Of a stretch of 64,000 bases of DNA, positions 8,266 to 16,504 are shown one piece after another. A model generated the notes under the pieces. It saw only the letters and a program-made list of their open reading frames with translations. It made no database searches and was not told where the DNA came from. Made by a program: the position numbers and the translations under genes. Origin of the DNA: Bacteroidetes bacterium 2013_40CM_41_45 (GTDB taxonomy: Bacteria; Bacteroidota; Bacteroidia; AKYH767-A; 2013-40CM-41-45); the NCBI GenBank assembly GCA_002215675.1, contig NGFH01000009.1, forward strand, positions 361,501-425,500. The letters are read 5' to 3'. Position 1 is the first letter of the stretch, and every line of letters begins with the position of its first letter.

Positions 8266-8988
8266 ATGAACCTTGCAGTAGATATAGGCAATACAAAAAC
8301 TAAAATCGGCCTGTTTAAAGGGCACAAACTATTGTGGAACCTTTCCGTGCCTGAAATTAGTCCGCGGGTAATTTTCGGCCTGCTTAAAAACAGCCCCGTT
8401 GAAAGCGCCATTGTTTCTGATGTTGCCGAAAAAAAATCAAAAGCAGGAAGTGCATTCGCAAAAATTCCCCGTGTCATTTTTCTTAATAGCAAAACACCGC
8501 TTCCCTTTATTAACAAATACAAAACACCCTCAACACTTGGTACCGACCGAATTGCTTTGGCCGCAGGTGCGCTAAAATATTTTCCCGGAAAAAACGTTCT
8601 GGTCATCGGCATGGGAACATGTATTACCTACGAGTTCGTTAATACGCGGAGAGAATATCTTGGCGGAAGCATATCTCCGGGCATGGAAATGCGGCTTAAA
8701 GCTCTTAGCGCTTTTACGGCACGTTTACCTCTTGTAAAACCCAGGCAGGTAAAAACTTTAATAGGCCGCACTACAGATGAATCGATACTTACCGGGGTTA
8801 TTTTGGGAATAGTTCATGAAGTGGAAGGTTTTATTTTGCAGTATCAGGGGCAATACCCTGCGTTAAAAGTAATTCTCACGGGTGGCGATGCGTCTTTATT
8901 TGCAGGACGAATTAAAAATTCCATCTTTGCCGTCTCCGAACTTTCACTTACTGGTCTGAATGAGATTTTGCTCCATAATTTGCGTTGA
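8266..8988 (+). CDS. coaX: Type III pantothenate kinase
   Basis: 240 aa. It catalyses ATP-dependent phosphorylation of pantothenate, the first step of coenzyme A synthesis. Visible family motifs are the phosphate-binding DIGNTKTK at residues 6-13, the GTDRIALAAGA segment, GTCITYE near residue 117 and LTGGDA near the C-terminus. The usual VIDAGT reads VIGMGT here, so the commonly conserved Asp is replaced by Gly at residue 115. I cannot tell whether that is normal for this lineage. Transcription probably starts at a near-consensus CACTTTTG box about 20 nt upstream of the ATG. The stop overlaps the next gene by 29 bp, so the two are cotranscribed. Confidence 0.93.
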   Translation: MNLAVDIGNTKTKIGLFKGHKLLWNLSVPEISPRVIFGLLKNSPVESAIVSDVAEKKSKAGSAFAKIPRVIFLNSKTPLPFINKYKTPSTLGTDRIALAAGALKYFPGKNVLVIGMGTCITYEFVNTRREYLGGSISPGMEMRLKALSAFTARLPLVKPRQVKTLIGRTTDESILTGVILGIVHEVEGFILQYQGQYPALKVILTGGDASLFAGRIKNSIFAVSELSLTGLNEILLHNLR

Positions 8989-10297
8989 GAAAAGATTTTT
9001 CTCCGCCATATTCTTTTTGATTTTTCAGCTTCTGACTTTTCAGTTATGGGCTCAATCCGAAAGTGTTTCGCCATATTCGCGTTACGGAATAGGGGATATC
9101 CCATTCAGCGGCTTTACAAAGAACATAGGCATGGGTGGAACAGGGATTGCTCTGCGCCCAAATTTTAACCTGAATATTTCAAACCCTGCATCATATTCTG
9201 CGCTGCTGCTCACAGAATTCGATATTGCCCTTTCAACATCATTTACACGGATGTCGACTTCGAGTTTATCGCAGAAGAAATCAGAAACAACTTTTTCCTA
9301 TTTCGCTCTTGGCTTTCCTGTAGTGAGCAAAAAATGGGGAGCAGCGCTTGGACTTGTGCCTTTCAGCAACGTGGGATACAAAATCGTTTCCCCTGGAACC
9401 GATGCCAATGCAGGAGACATTTTGTATACATACGAGGGAACGGGCGGCATAAACCGTTTGTTTATCGGTAACGGGTTCACGATAAAGAAAAATCTATCAG
9501 CAGGGTTTCATGCTTCATACCTTTTCGGCTCACTCGACCGCATCAGCAGAGCAGAATTTTCAGGAAGCTCTTTTTTTAATTCCCGATTCACTTCCAATAC
9601 ATTGATACACGACTTTTATTTTGACTACGGGCTGCAATATGTTTTTGATAGTATAGCGCATCATCCAAAAAATGATACTACTAATTCTAAAGTAAAATCA
9701 GACTGGTCATTATCATTCGGGTTAACGGGTTCTGTGCCTGGCAACATTTCGGCTTCACAGGATTCGCTTACTGAATTATACCAGAGCACCGGAAATTTTA
9801 TTATTGTCAGAGATACTATACTTGACAAGACCGGAGATAAAGGAAATATCAAGCTTCCACTTACGCTGGGCTTTGGAGTATCCCTTAAAAAAGGCAGCCG
9901 GTGGTTGATTGCTGCAGAAGCTTCCATGCAGAACTGGAAAGATTACTCATACTTCGGGCAAAAAGATTCGTTGCGAAATAGCTTAAGGGTGTCTTCGGGT
10001 TTTCAGTACACGCCTAACGACAGGGGGATTCAATCTTACTGGCAAACCGTTCAGTACCGTTTGGGAGCGTTTTATAATCAAAGCTATTTGCAACTCAGAG
10101 GCACCAAACTTAATGAGTATGGCATAACAGCAGGGTTGGGATTGCCTATCAGAAAAGGGTTGAGCGCCATTCAGCTCGCTGCTATGCTTGGAACACGCGG
10201 TACAACAGATAACAACCTGATAAAAGAAGACTTTGTCCGCATCTCAATCGGATTCACCTTCACCGACCACTGGTTTATTAAACCGAAATATGAATAA
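8960..10297 (+). CDS. Outer-membrane beta-barrel protein downstream of coaX
   Basis: 445 aa. A hydrophobic signal peptide (residues about 12-31, ending LWAQ) is followed by SPYSRYGIGD, a start seen in many Bacteroidota FadL/OmpP1-like proteins. Alternating polar/aromatic beta strands run to the C-terminus, which ends ISIGFTFTDHWFIKPKYE. I infer a beta-barrel in the outer membrane; the substrate is unknown. The ATG at 8960 lies inside coaX, giving a 29-bp overlap and translational coupling. The coaX-OMP pairing recurs in this phylum. No sorting domain is present. Confidence 0.82.
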   Translation: MRFCSIICVEKRFFSAIFFLIFQLLTFQLWAQSESVSPYSRYGIGDIPFSGFTKNIGMGGTGIALRPNFNLNISNPASYSALLLTEFDIALSTSFTRMSTSSLSQKKSETTFSYFALGFPVVSKKWGAALGLVPFSNVGYKIVSPGTDANAGDILYTYEGTGGINRLFIGNGFTIKKNLSAGFHASYLFGSLDRISRAEFSGSSFFNSRFTSNTLIHDFYFDYGLQYVFDSIAHHPKNDTTNSKVKSDWSLSFGLTGSVPGNISASQDSLTELYQSTGNFIIVRDTILDKTGDKGNIKLPLTLGFGVSLKKGSRWLIAAEASMQNWKDYSYFGQKDSLRNSLRVSSGFQYTPNDRGIQSYWQTVQYRLGAFYNQSYLQLRGTKLNEYGITAGLGLPIRKGLSAIQLAAMLGTRGTTDNNLIKEDFVRISIGFTFTDHWFIKPKYE

Positions 10298-10347
10298 ACT
10301 TTTTTAGTGCCTCGCCACTTGCCTCAGCGGCAACTTTCACTAATTAC

Positions 10348-10384
10348 TAGGGTTTTCCCTAAATCGTATTAGGGTATTCCCTAG
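10348..10384. promoter_or_regulatory. Second pair of TAGGG-N4/5-CCCTA palindromic sites
   Basis: Sites at 10348-10361 (TAGGG-TTTT-CCCTA) and 10370-10384 (TAGGG-TATT-CCCTA), centres about 22 bp apart, roughly two helical turns. The same palindrome occurs twice at 8134-8182. The spacing suggests binding by a dimer or tetramer on one DNA face. Confidence 0.5.
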
Positions 10385-10509
10385 TTTTTATTTTTCCGGT
10401 TATTCCTGAAAACCAGCTGAACTCCTTTACTGGCGGCAGTTTCATAGGTTATTTCGCGGCTATCATTTCCGAAAAGACGGATTGTCAAAACATGCAAATA
10501 GTCTTTCAT
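10381..10509 (-). CDS. Possible small protein, 42 aa
   Basis: Minus-strand frame starting ATG at 10509 (MKDYLHVLTIRLFGND) and ending at a TAG that lies inside the TAGGG palindrome. A purine-rich AAAGGAT is about 11 nt upstream of the start. The product would be basic, mostly beta (LTIRLF, GVQLVF) and end NNRKNKN. It could be a real small gene, or the remnant 3' end of a longer one. No homologue is recognised. Confidence 0.25.
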   Translation of the reverse strand: MKDYLHVLTIRLFGNDSREITYETAASKGVQLVFRNNRKNKN

Positions 10510-10776
10510 ATCATATTTATCCTTTTATCTTCACTAAAAATAGTTGCATGCTAATGTTTTTTGTTTACGTGTTTTTTATCACTCTGCTTTTTAATAAATC
10601 TACAGAGCACTCGCTTAGTATGCTTCGTTTTTCACTACAAAATATTTTTTCTGAAACTCATTGCTGTGCAGTGTATAAACCATACAGCAGCGGCAACGAA
10701 AATTTAATACCAGAAACACGTAACAAACTCCACGTATTTCTACTGCCTGGAGCATAATTTCGCTGCACCTTTTCTG

Positions 10777-10826
10777 TGCGGCATACTTCCGGCATTTTAT
10801 GGCTACATTAGCTGTAGTTATTTTTA
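10777..10826 (+). repeat. 50-bp repeated leader, copy 1
   Basis: Matches 12482-12531 at 48 of 50 positions. It contains a nearly self-complementary gctacattagctgtag core, and an imperfect hairpin (GCTGCAC/GTGCGGC) overlaps its 5' end. Copy 1 ends 25 nt before the start of the T9SS cargo gene at 10852; copy 2 ends 19 nt before another cargo gene. It therefore looks like a shared promoter/leader or a recombination seam. Confidence 0.85.
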
Positions 10827-10851
10827 TAATCATTTCTAAAAACTTATCGAT

Positions 10852-11679
10852 ATGAAAAAATTCCTTATTGCAACTTTGCTGTTGCCTGCTCTTAATATCA
10901 ATGCTCAGATTACTTATCAACATACTTTTCCCGGACCAAGTAGCAATACGTATGCGGAATCTACAATAATTAACCTTGGAAACAATGAGTATAAATATTT
11001 CTATGTTGATTATGCTTCTAACCAATTAAAGTTATTCAATTTGGACTTTAGTCCATATTCCAATCTCACCGTTCCAATTACTTTGGTTAGTCCCCAAACC
11101 TATAACATAGGTTATGTTACAAAATCCTTATTTGATTGTGACACAAATATGTTTGAATATGGAATTTTTCCAGCATCTGCTACTAACAGATTCTATGTTT
11201 ATAGGGAGGATGGTACATTAATTTTTCAAAGAGACAGCTCTCTGTCTCCGTACTGCATTGGCTGCTATAATGCTTCGTATGATGTGAGACCAATTGTTAA
11301 TACACCATCAGGAGCAGTATTATTTCTAGGCAAGGGAAACGTAGGAGGTAATATACTTACGGTTGATGTTTTCTCCTTATGCGGCTCCTTGCCTGACGCT
11401 GTAATTGAAAGCAACGGATATAAAGAATCTTTTATGAAAGTGTTTCCGAACCCCACAAGCAACGAAATTAACTTTGAATTTGATTTACCAAGCAATTATC
11501 TCCAATATGAACTCATAATATTCAATTCATCGTTACAAAAAGTGCGGATGTTAGAAATTTCCGGGATAACAAAAAAATATAAACTGGAAGAAGGCTCTTT
11601 GAGTTCAGGAGTATATTTTTTCAGGTTACAGAACGAAAATAAAGTTTTGCAAACAGCAAAATTAATATTGACAAAATAG
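10852..11679 (+). CDS. Secreted protein with T9SS type A sorting domain
   Basis: 275 aa. The signal peptide (residues 1-18, ending NINAQ) precedes a Tyr/Asn-rich beta region of about 170 residues (TYQHTFPGPSSN, then NEYKYFYVDYA) that I do not recognise. It has four Cys, including the CIGC pair. The last 80 residues are a sorting domain: VFPNPTSNEINFEFDLP, then SSGVYFFRL and the terminal LILTK. It is expected to be exported through the outer membrane by the T9SS, with removal of this tail. It is preceded by the 50-bp leader repeat and followed 27 nt later by the truncated S74-family gene. Confidence 0.85.
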   Translation: MKKFLIATLLLPALNINAQITYQHTFPGPSSNTYAESTIINLGNNEYKYFYVDYASNQLKLFNLDFSPYSNLTVPITLVSPQTYNIGYVTKSLFDCDTNMFEYGIFPASATNRFYVYREDGTLIFQRDSSLSPYCIGCYNASYDVRPIVNTPSGAVLFLGKGNVGGNILTVDVFSLCGSLPDAVIESNGYKESFMKVFPNPTSNEINFEFDLPSNYLQYELIIFNSSLQKVRMLEISGITKKYKLEEGSLSSGVYFFRLQNENKVLQTAKLILTK

Positions 11680-11706
11680 ATTAATTAACTAATAAAAAAT
11701 ACTATA

Positions 11707-12507
11707 ATGAAAACTAAAATAAAACTGCTGATGATAATCGCAGCATTAATCGTCAGCTCAAAATTCAATTCTGTTTTTGGACAGGCAACAACAAATAATA
11801 CGTATACCGGAACTCCTTATTTGGGTTGGAACACCGCTAATAATCTTGATTTTAAAATCGGCACGGGTCCAACACAATACATGATTCTTGATGGAACAAC
11901 TAATCTTGGTTATTTGGGAATAGGTCAAAGCTTTACATCTCCAGCATCTCTTTTGCATATTAATGGAACGAATAATTCAACAGGCGAAGTATTTCGCACA
12001 GATGGTCCAAGTGGCAATGACCAGTACTGGCGGTTATACAGAAATGCTTCTCCTTTTGGTTATTTCTATAACAAGACAGGAGAAAATCATTTACGTATTC
12101 AAGCGCCAAATGTAAGCGGAGATTTTATATTTGAAGCAGGCGGAGCTAATGAGCGGATGAGAATTCTCAGTAACGGGCAGGTGGGCATCGGTACATCTAC
12201 TCCGGCAACGAGTCCGAATGTGCGCTTAGAAGTTTACGACCCTACCAGTTCTACGACTACGGGGATTATAAATGTAGTGGGACCATCCTCAGCCGCTGCC
12301 CTTAATACAGCCGGTTATCAGATTAACCACAACCATGTGCTTTGGATTGGCGGTCAGAACGCTAACACTACAAACATTTATGCGGGTGTGGGGGCGGGAA
12401 ACAGTTCAACCATAAACCTGAATCAAAACACATTTGTGGGTAATGATGCAGGAGATAAACCTTGCCGCAGCTTTTTTAACCTGCGGCATACTTCCGGCAT
12501 TTTATAG
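11707..12507 (+). CDS. 3'-truncated secreted S74/beta-roll family protein
   Basis: 266 aa. A signal peptide (ending VFGQ) is followed by TPYLGWNTANNLDFKIGTG. This resembles the start of the proteins at 7007 and 13522. Then come VGIGTSTPATSPN and the first beta-roll units (IYAGVGAGNSS, NTFVGNDAGD). The family sequence stops abruptly there. The last 16 codons are read from a GC-rich hairpin and the second 50-bp leader repeat, ending in TAG at 12507. The remaining beta-roll repeats, S74 chaperone and T9SS tail are all missing, and no detached remnant is found downstream. It is probably a pseudogene, or a secreted fragment without a sorting signal. Confidence 0.75.
   Translation: MKTKIKLLMIIAALIVSSKFNSVFGQATTNNTYTGTPYLGWNTANNLDFKIGTGPTQYMILDGTTNLGYLGIGQSFTSPASLLHINGTNNSTGEVFRTDGPSGNDQYWRLYRNASPFGYFYNKTGENHLRIQAPNVSGDFIFEAGGANERMRILSNGQVGIGTSTPATSPNVRLEVYDPTSSTTTGIINVVGPSSAAALNTAGYQINHNHVLWIGGQNANTTNIYAGVGAGNSSTINLNQNTFVGNDAGDKPCRSFFNLRHTSGIL
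12463..12488. repeat. Hairpin at the truncation junction
   Basis: Perfect 8-bp inverted repeat TGCCGCAG / CTGCGGCA with a 10-nt loop. It sits exactly where the S74-family reading frame at 11707 departs from its family and overlaps the 5' end of leader copy 2. It may be a terminator-like stem or mark the recombination joint. Confidence 0.6.
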
Positions 12508-12531
12508 CTACATTAGCTGTAGCTATTTTTA
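12482..12531 (+). repeat. 50-bp repeated leader, copy 2
   Basis: Second copy of the element at 10777-10826 (48/50 identical). It supplies the stop codon of the truncated gene and ends 19 nt before the ATG of the next cargo gene. Confidence 0.85.
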
Positions 12532-12550
12532 CCTTAAAAAAATATTTATT

Positions 12551-13501
12551 ATGAAAAAGATTTGGAGATATTTCCTTCTGCTTTTAAGTACATCTGTAAC
12601 TGCGCAAAATCTTGTGCCTAACCCGAGTTTTGAAGATACAGTTGCTTGCCCCAATGCACTTTCTCAAATTGATAGAGCTGTGGGGTGGAGTTCTTATGGA
12701 CAATCGCCAGACTACTTCAATTCTTGTGCCCCGTCAAGTGCGATTCCAAGTTTATCCGTTCCATATAATCAGTGGGGGTATCAATACGCAAGAACTGGCT
12801 CCGCCTATGGAGGAGCAGTCACATATTCAACATCAGTAACAAATATCCGAGAGTATATAGGAATTCAATTGAGCCAGACTCTTCTTATTGGTCAGACATA
12901 TTATGGTTCCTTTTATATTAATAGACCTGTAAGCCATATTCCGTACATAAATATTGCGACTAATAAAATAGGAATGAGACTATCAACCGTTCCATTTTCG
13001 TTTAGCAACCCCGCACCAACAGACAACCTTGCTCATATCTATAGCGATTCCATAGTCACTGATACATTGAATTGGGTACGGATATTTGGTTCATTTGTAG
13101 CTGATTCGGCTTATAGCTATTTGAGCATCGGAAACTTTTTCGTAGATTCATTAACCTCGCATACAGCTTTCGATTCTACATCAAACACTGCTTATTACTA
13201 TATTGAGGATGTTGTGCTCTCCACAGATTCCAACTGCTGCATTACAGAAGGAATATTTTCAATGCATGAAAATAAATCTCTGAGAATTTTTCCTAATCCC
13301 GTACACGATTGGATAATTATCGAGGGTTTTAATCTTAAATCTATCGAGGTTTTTGATTTACTAGGGAAGCAATACTATAAGTACATTACAACTAATTCTT
13401 TCATAAATAAAATTAATCTTAACGATTTAAGCGAAGGAATTTACTTCGTAAAAATTATGACAGACAATAAAACTATTACAAAAAAAATAATCATTAACTG
13501 A
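12551..13501 (+). CDS. Secreted protein with N-terminal jelly-roll-like region and T9SS type A sorting domain
   Basis: 316 aa from the ATG at 12551. A longer in-frame start at 12434 would overlap the previous gene and bury the signal peptide. The signal peptide ends TSVTAQ and is followed by NLVPNPSFEDT. That opening is common to Bacteroidota secreted proteins with a carbohydrate-binding-like jelly-roll. The middle is beta-rich (YGSFYINRPVSH, IEDVVLSTDSNCC). The C-terminal 75 residues are a sorting domain (RIFPNPVHDWI to ITKKIIIN). The binding target is unknown. The next gene starts 20 nt downstream, so the two are probably cotranscribed. Confidence 0.87.
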   Translation: MKKIWRYFLLLLSTSVTAQNLVPNPSFEDTVACPNALSQIDRAVGWSSYGQSPDYFNSCAPSSAIPSLSVPYNQWGYQYARTGSAYGGAVTYSTSVTNIREYIGIQLSQTLLIGQTYYGSFYINRPVSHIPYINIATNKIGMRLSTVPFSFSNPAPTDNLAHIYSDSIVTDTLNWVRIFGSFVADSAYSYLSIGNFFVDSLTSHTAFDSTSNTAYYYIEDVVLSTDSNCCITEGIFSMHENKSLRIFPNPVHDWIIIEGFNLKSIEVFDLLGKQYYKYITTNSFINKINLNDLSEGIYFVKIMTDNKTITKKIIIN

Positions 13502-13521
13502 TTTTTAAAAACATAATCAAA

Positions 13522-16407
13522 ATGAAAAAAACTATATTACTTGCAATTGCATTGTCTATAACAATGCTTTGCGGTACAAGCAAACTTTATTGCCAATCTA
13601 CTACTGCGGGTCCTGCCTTCGTGGCGTTCCCTAATACCCCTGCACCAGGTGTTAATTATCTCGGCTGGGCAGCTGGAGTGGGAATTCCTCTCGACATTAT
13701 GCACAACAACCCCGCTGGTCTTCCAATAAATTTTTGGACGAGTGGTTTACAGCATGCTAGCATTGACCCCTTAGGAAATTTTACAATCGGTCTAACAAAT
13801 GCCAATAATTATTTTGGAATAACTGCCAATACTCCTGTTCTCTGGCATAATGGCAATACAAGCCGAATTTATGTTGGAGTGGCTGCGGGTAATGCTACAT
13901 CAACGGGAGTTGATAATACGTTTGTAGGAAATCAGACAGCTCCAAATATAGGTTTAGCCAATGATAATACGCTTGTAGGGTACCAAGCCGGAACCTCAAT
14001 AACTACGTCAATGAACAATGCAATTTTTGGTTCCGGTGCCGGTACAGGGCTTACTACCAATACTAATGGTAGCAGCAATACTTTTATAGGTTATCTTTCA
14101 GGTAATACAGCAACCGGCGGTGGAAATGTTTATGTGGGCTCAGGTACAGGCATGATTAATACTCGTAGCAATAATGTATTTATAGGAAATGGCGCTGGTG
14201 GGGTTGCCGGAGGGAGTCAAGATAACCATGTTTTTATTGGCGCTGGTGCCGGGGCTGCCAATATATCAACCACGGTTGGAAGCAATACCTTCGTTGGCAA
14301 TCACTCAGGAACTAATAACACAATTGGTTATAGCAACAGCTTTTATGGGGAATATTCAGGACGTAACAATGATGATGGACATGAAAATACATTCTTAGGT
14401 CATGAATCAGGATATACAAATGTTTCGGGTGATTACAATGCTTTCTTGGGTTATCGTTCTGGACTTTTTGCAACAGGTAACCGTAATACTTTTCTTGGTC
14501 ACATTGCAGGTGGCGTTCATGTTGCTGGCGATTACAATACTTACGTTGGTGAGAACGCGGGTGATGGGCAAACCTCAGGCAATCATAATACTTATCTCGG
14601 GCAACTTGCTTATGGAACATCCGGCCTGGATTATCAAACAGCAATTGGAAGTGACGCGCAGGTAGTGACAGCAAATACCATGATATTAGGTGTTAATACC
14701 ACCAATGTTGGGATAGGTTTTTCAGCCATAGCATTTGGGCCGCAAAGAAAGTTGGATATTTTAGACATTAATAACCCGCAACTTCGTCTTACATATGCCC
14801 AGGTACCAAGTGCAAATCCTTTACTAGGTCTCCACACCGACCTTCAAACAACAGCAAACGGTGATTTATATATTCACCCCAGCAGTGATGCAACAGGCTC
14901 ACCGGTGGAACATTTTGTTGGAATCAATACATCTATTCCAAATAATACATTAGAAATATTTTCCACCTCCCTTTCGCCCCAACCCAGTGGACTGCGGTTC
15001 AGTAACTTGACTTCAGCAAGTTCCACGGCTCCAAGTAACCCGGGGCCGGGAGTTCTCGGTGTTAATGTCAATGGAGATGTGATTTATGTTCCACAAAATG
15101 GAAATACAGGTTTTGGTTTATGCAGTCCCTTTGGGCCCCCTGTTTTATCGGGTGATGTTGGATTGGACTTCAACGAATTTAATGTTTTATTTAAAGATCC
15201 TGCCTTCCCTCCTGCTACTAGAAATAATTCATTGGCAATAGGTTATCCTGCATGTTTAATAGCGCCAATATCACCAAAATTGGGTGTGCTTAGCCTAACT
15301 ACCACAACCGCTGCTTATAATTTTACACATACAATTGCGGGCGAATTCCTTGAAACGGGTGACTATAAAGCACCTCCGGCATCAGGCAATGATGATTTTA
15401 TTGGTGTGCGTGCCGAGTGTGACGTAATAGATCTTATACCACCTATTGGGAAACGCTCTAACCTTGGAGGCGATTTTTATGCCAGTCAAACCACTACAAA
15501 CATTGGTGCAAGAGGAACGGCAATTGGGCCCTCGTATATGTATAATATAGGATTAAATGGTATCGCCAATAATGCTCCCGTAAACCTTGCTGTGTATGGT
15601 GATTTATTTGGCATACCTCCTCCATGCTTTGTTGCTGCTCCTCCATGTGTCGCTCCCACGGGCCCTGCTAATTTTGCTGGTTATTTTAATGGAGACCTTG
15701 TATCAACAAGTGCAATTTATGTAGTTTCAGATGCAAACCTTAAACAAAACATTCAGGACCTTTCAGATCCAATGAATATTATTAATCAATTGCAACCTAA
15801 ATCGTACACTTTTGACCAGCAGTCAAATCAATCTCTGATATTAGCATCGAATACTCATTTTGGATTGCTTGCCCAAGATGTTTATAACGTCTTGCCTCAA
15901 TTAACCAAAGAATGCGTTCATCCTGCACGCTACGACACACTTGGTAATGAAATCTATCCTTCAATAAATTATAAAGCTGTCAACTATATTGAACTTATTC
16001 CATTCCTCGTTGCGGGAATGAAACACCAGCAATCGCAGATAGATTCTCTGATAGAAGTTATTGGGAATTCACAACCGCCGCAAATGCACCAAAACCCCAG
16101 TGGTAATGATAGCGGCAGCAATATTGATGTAACGCTTTCATCCAAAACTGTCGTCCTCAATCAAAATGTTCCCAATCCATTTAAGGAACAAACCATCATT
16201 GAGTATTTTATTCCTGATGATGCAACACAGGTGAAAATAATTTTCACGGATAATAAGGGTGATGTTCTTAAAGAAGTTGAAATCTCCGAAAAAGGAAAAG
16301 GACAGTTAAATGTTTACGCTGCCGATTTATCAAGCGGTGTTTACACATACACGATTGTCGCAGACGGAGTTACTATTGATACCAAGAGGATGTTAAAAAC
16401 CAAGTAA
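13522..16407 (+). CDS. Large secreted beta-roll protein with S74 chaperone and T9SS type A sorting domain
   Basis: 961 aa. Signal peptide (ending KLYCQS). A beta-roll of tandem units of about 20-25 residues (NTFVGNHSGTNN, NTFLGHESGYTN, NAFLGYRSG) spans residues about 110-380. A central non-repetitive region (about 390-730) is rich in Pro and includes a Pro/Cys cluster (PPPCFVAAPPCVAP). The S74 domain (about 735-850) starts SDANLKQNI with the canonical Ser-x4-Lys dyad (S736/K741). The sorting domain (about 870-961) begins LNQNVPNPFKEQ. It is the full-length paralogue of the protein at 5472 and of the truncated gene at 11707. Proteins of this plan probably form trimeric surface fibres. S74 cleavage would part the fibre from the sorting tail. 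Confidence 0.9.
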   Translation: MKKTILLAIALSITMLCGTSKLYCQSTTAGPAFVAFPNTPAPGVNYLGWAAGVGIPLDIMHNNPAGLPINFWTSGLQHASIDPLGNFTIGLTNANNYFGITANTPVLWHNGNTSRIYVGVAAGNATSTGVDNTFVGNQTAPNIGLANDNTLVGYQAGTSITTSMNNAIFGSGAGTGLTTNTNGSSNTFIGYLSGNTATGGGNVYVGSGTGMINTRSNNVFIGNGAGGVAGGSQDNHVFIGAGAGAANISTTVGSNTFVGNHSGTNNTIGYSNSFYGEYSGRNNDDGHENTFLGHESGYTNVSGDYNAFLGYRSGLFATGNRNTFLGHIAGGVHVAGDYNTYVGENAGDGQTSGNHNTYLGQLAYGTSGLDYQTAIGSDAQVVTANTMILGVNTTNVGIGFSAIAFGPQRKLDILDINNPQLRLTYAQVPSANPLLGLHTDLQTTANGDLYIHPSSDATGSPVEHFVGINTSIPNNTLEIFSTSLSPQPSGLRFSNLTSASSTAPSNPGPGVLGVNVNGDVIYVPQNGNTGFGLCSPFGPPVLSGDVGLDFNEFNVLFKDPAFPPATRNNSLAIGYPACLIAPISPKLGVLSLTTTTAAYNFTHTIAGEFLETGDYKAPPASGNDDFIGVRAECDVIDLIPPIGKRSNLGGDFYASQTTTNIGARGTAIGPSYMYNIGLNGIANNAPVNLAVYGDLFGIPPPCFVAAPPCVAPTGPANFAGYFNGDLVSTSAIYVVSDANLKQNIQDLSDPMNIINQLQPKSYTFDQQSNQSLILASNTHFGLLAQDVYNVLPQLTKECVHPARYDTLGNEIYPSINYKAVNYIELIPFLVAGMKHQQSQIDSLIEVIGNSQPPQMHQNPSGNDSGSNIDVTLSSKTVVLNQNVPNPFKEQTIIEYFIPDDATQVKIIFTDNKGDVLKEVEISEKGKGQLNVYAADLSSGVYTYTIVADGVTIDTKRMLKTK

Positions 16408-16429
16408 AGTATTCGTCCTTACAAAACAC

Positions 16430-16458
16430 AACCCCCGGAGATAAACTTCGGGGGTTTA
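16430..16458 (+). terminator. Intrinsic terminator after the secreted-protein cluster
   Basis: 10-bp stem (ACCCCCGGAG / CTTCGGGGGT, one wobble) with a 5-nt loop and a short T-rich tail, 22 nt after the stop of the 961-aa gene. Confidence 0.8.
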
Positions 16459-16504
16459 TAGAGAATCAATTGTAAATTATGTCAGTTTAACCAACGGTTA
16501 TCAA

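Larger units (their letters stand above)
10298..10851. other. 554-bp low-coding spacer with palindromes, small ORF and repeated leader
   Basis: The spacer holds, in order, the second TAGGG palindrome pair (10348-10384), a possible minus-strand small ORF (10381-10509) and an AT-rich stretch with no recognisable feature (about 10510-10760). It ends with the first copy of a 50-bp repeat (10777-10826) immediately before the secreted-protein gene at 10852. A plus-strand open frame at 10482-10757 has no gene-like composition. Confidence 0.6.

Noticed and set aside
10482-10757. Plus-strand 91-aa open frame in the spacer before the secreted cluster.
   Set aside because: Composition is unlike the neighbouring genes, it has no recognisable features and it overlaps the repeated-leader region.
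12434-12550. Extended start of the secreted gene at 12551.
   Set aside because: It would overlap the truncated S74 gene and put 39 residues before a clear signal peptide; the ATG at 12551 fits.
5472-16407. Prophage tail-fibre origin for the S74 proteins.
   Set aside because: They carry signal peptides and T9SS sorting domains, and no capsid, terminase, integrase or other phage gene is present.
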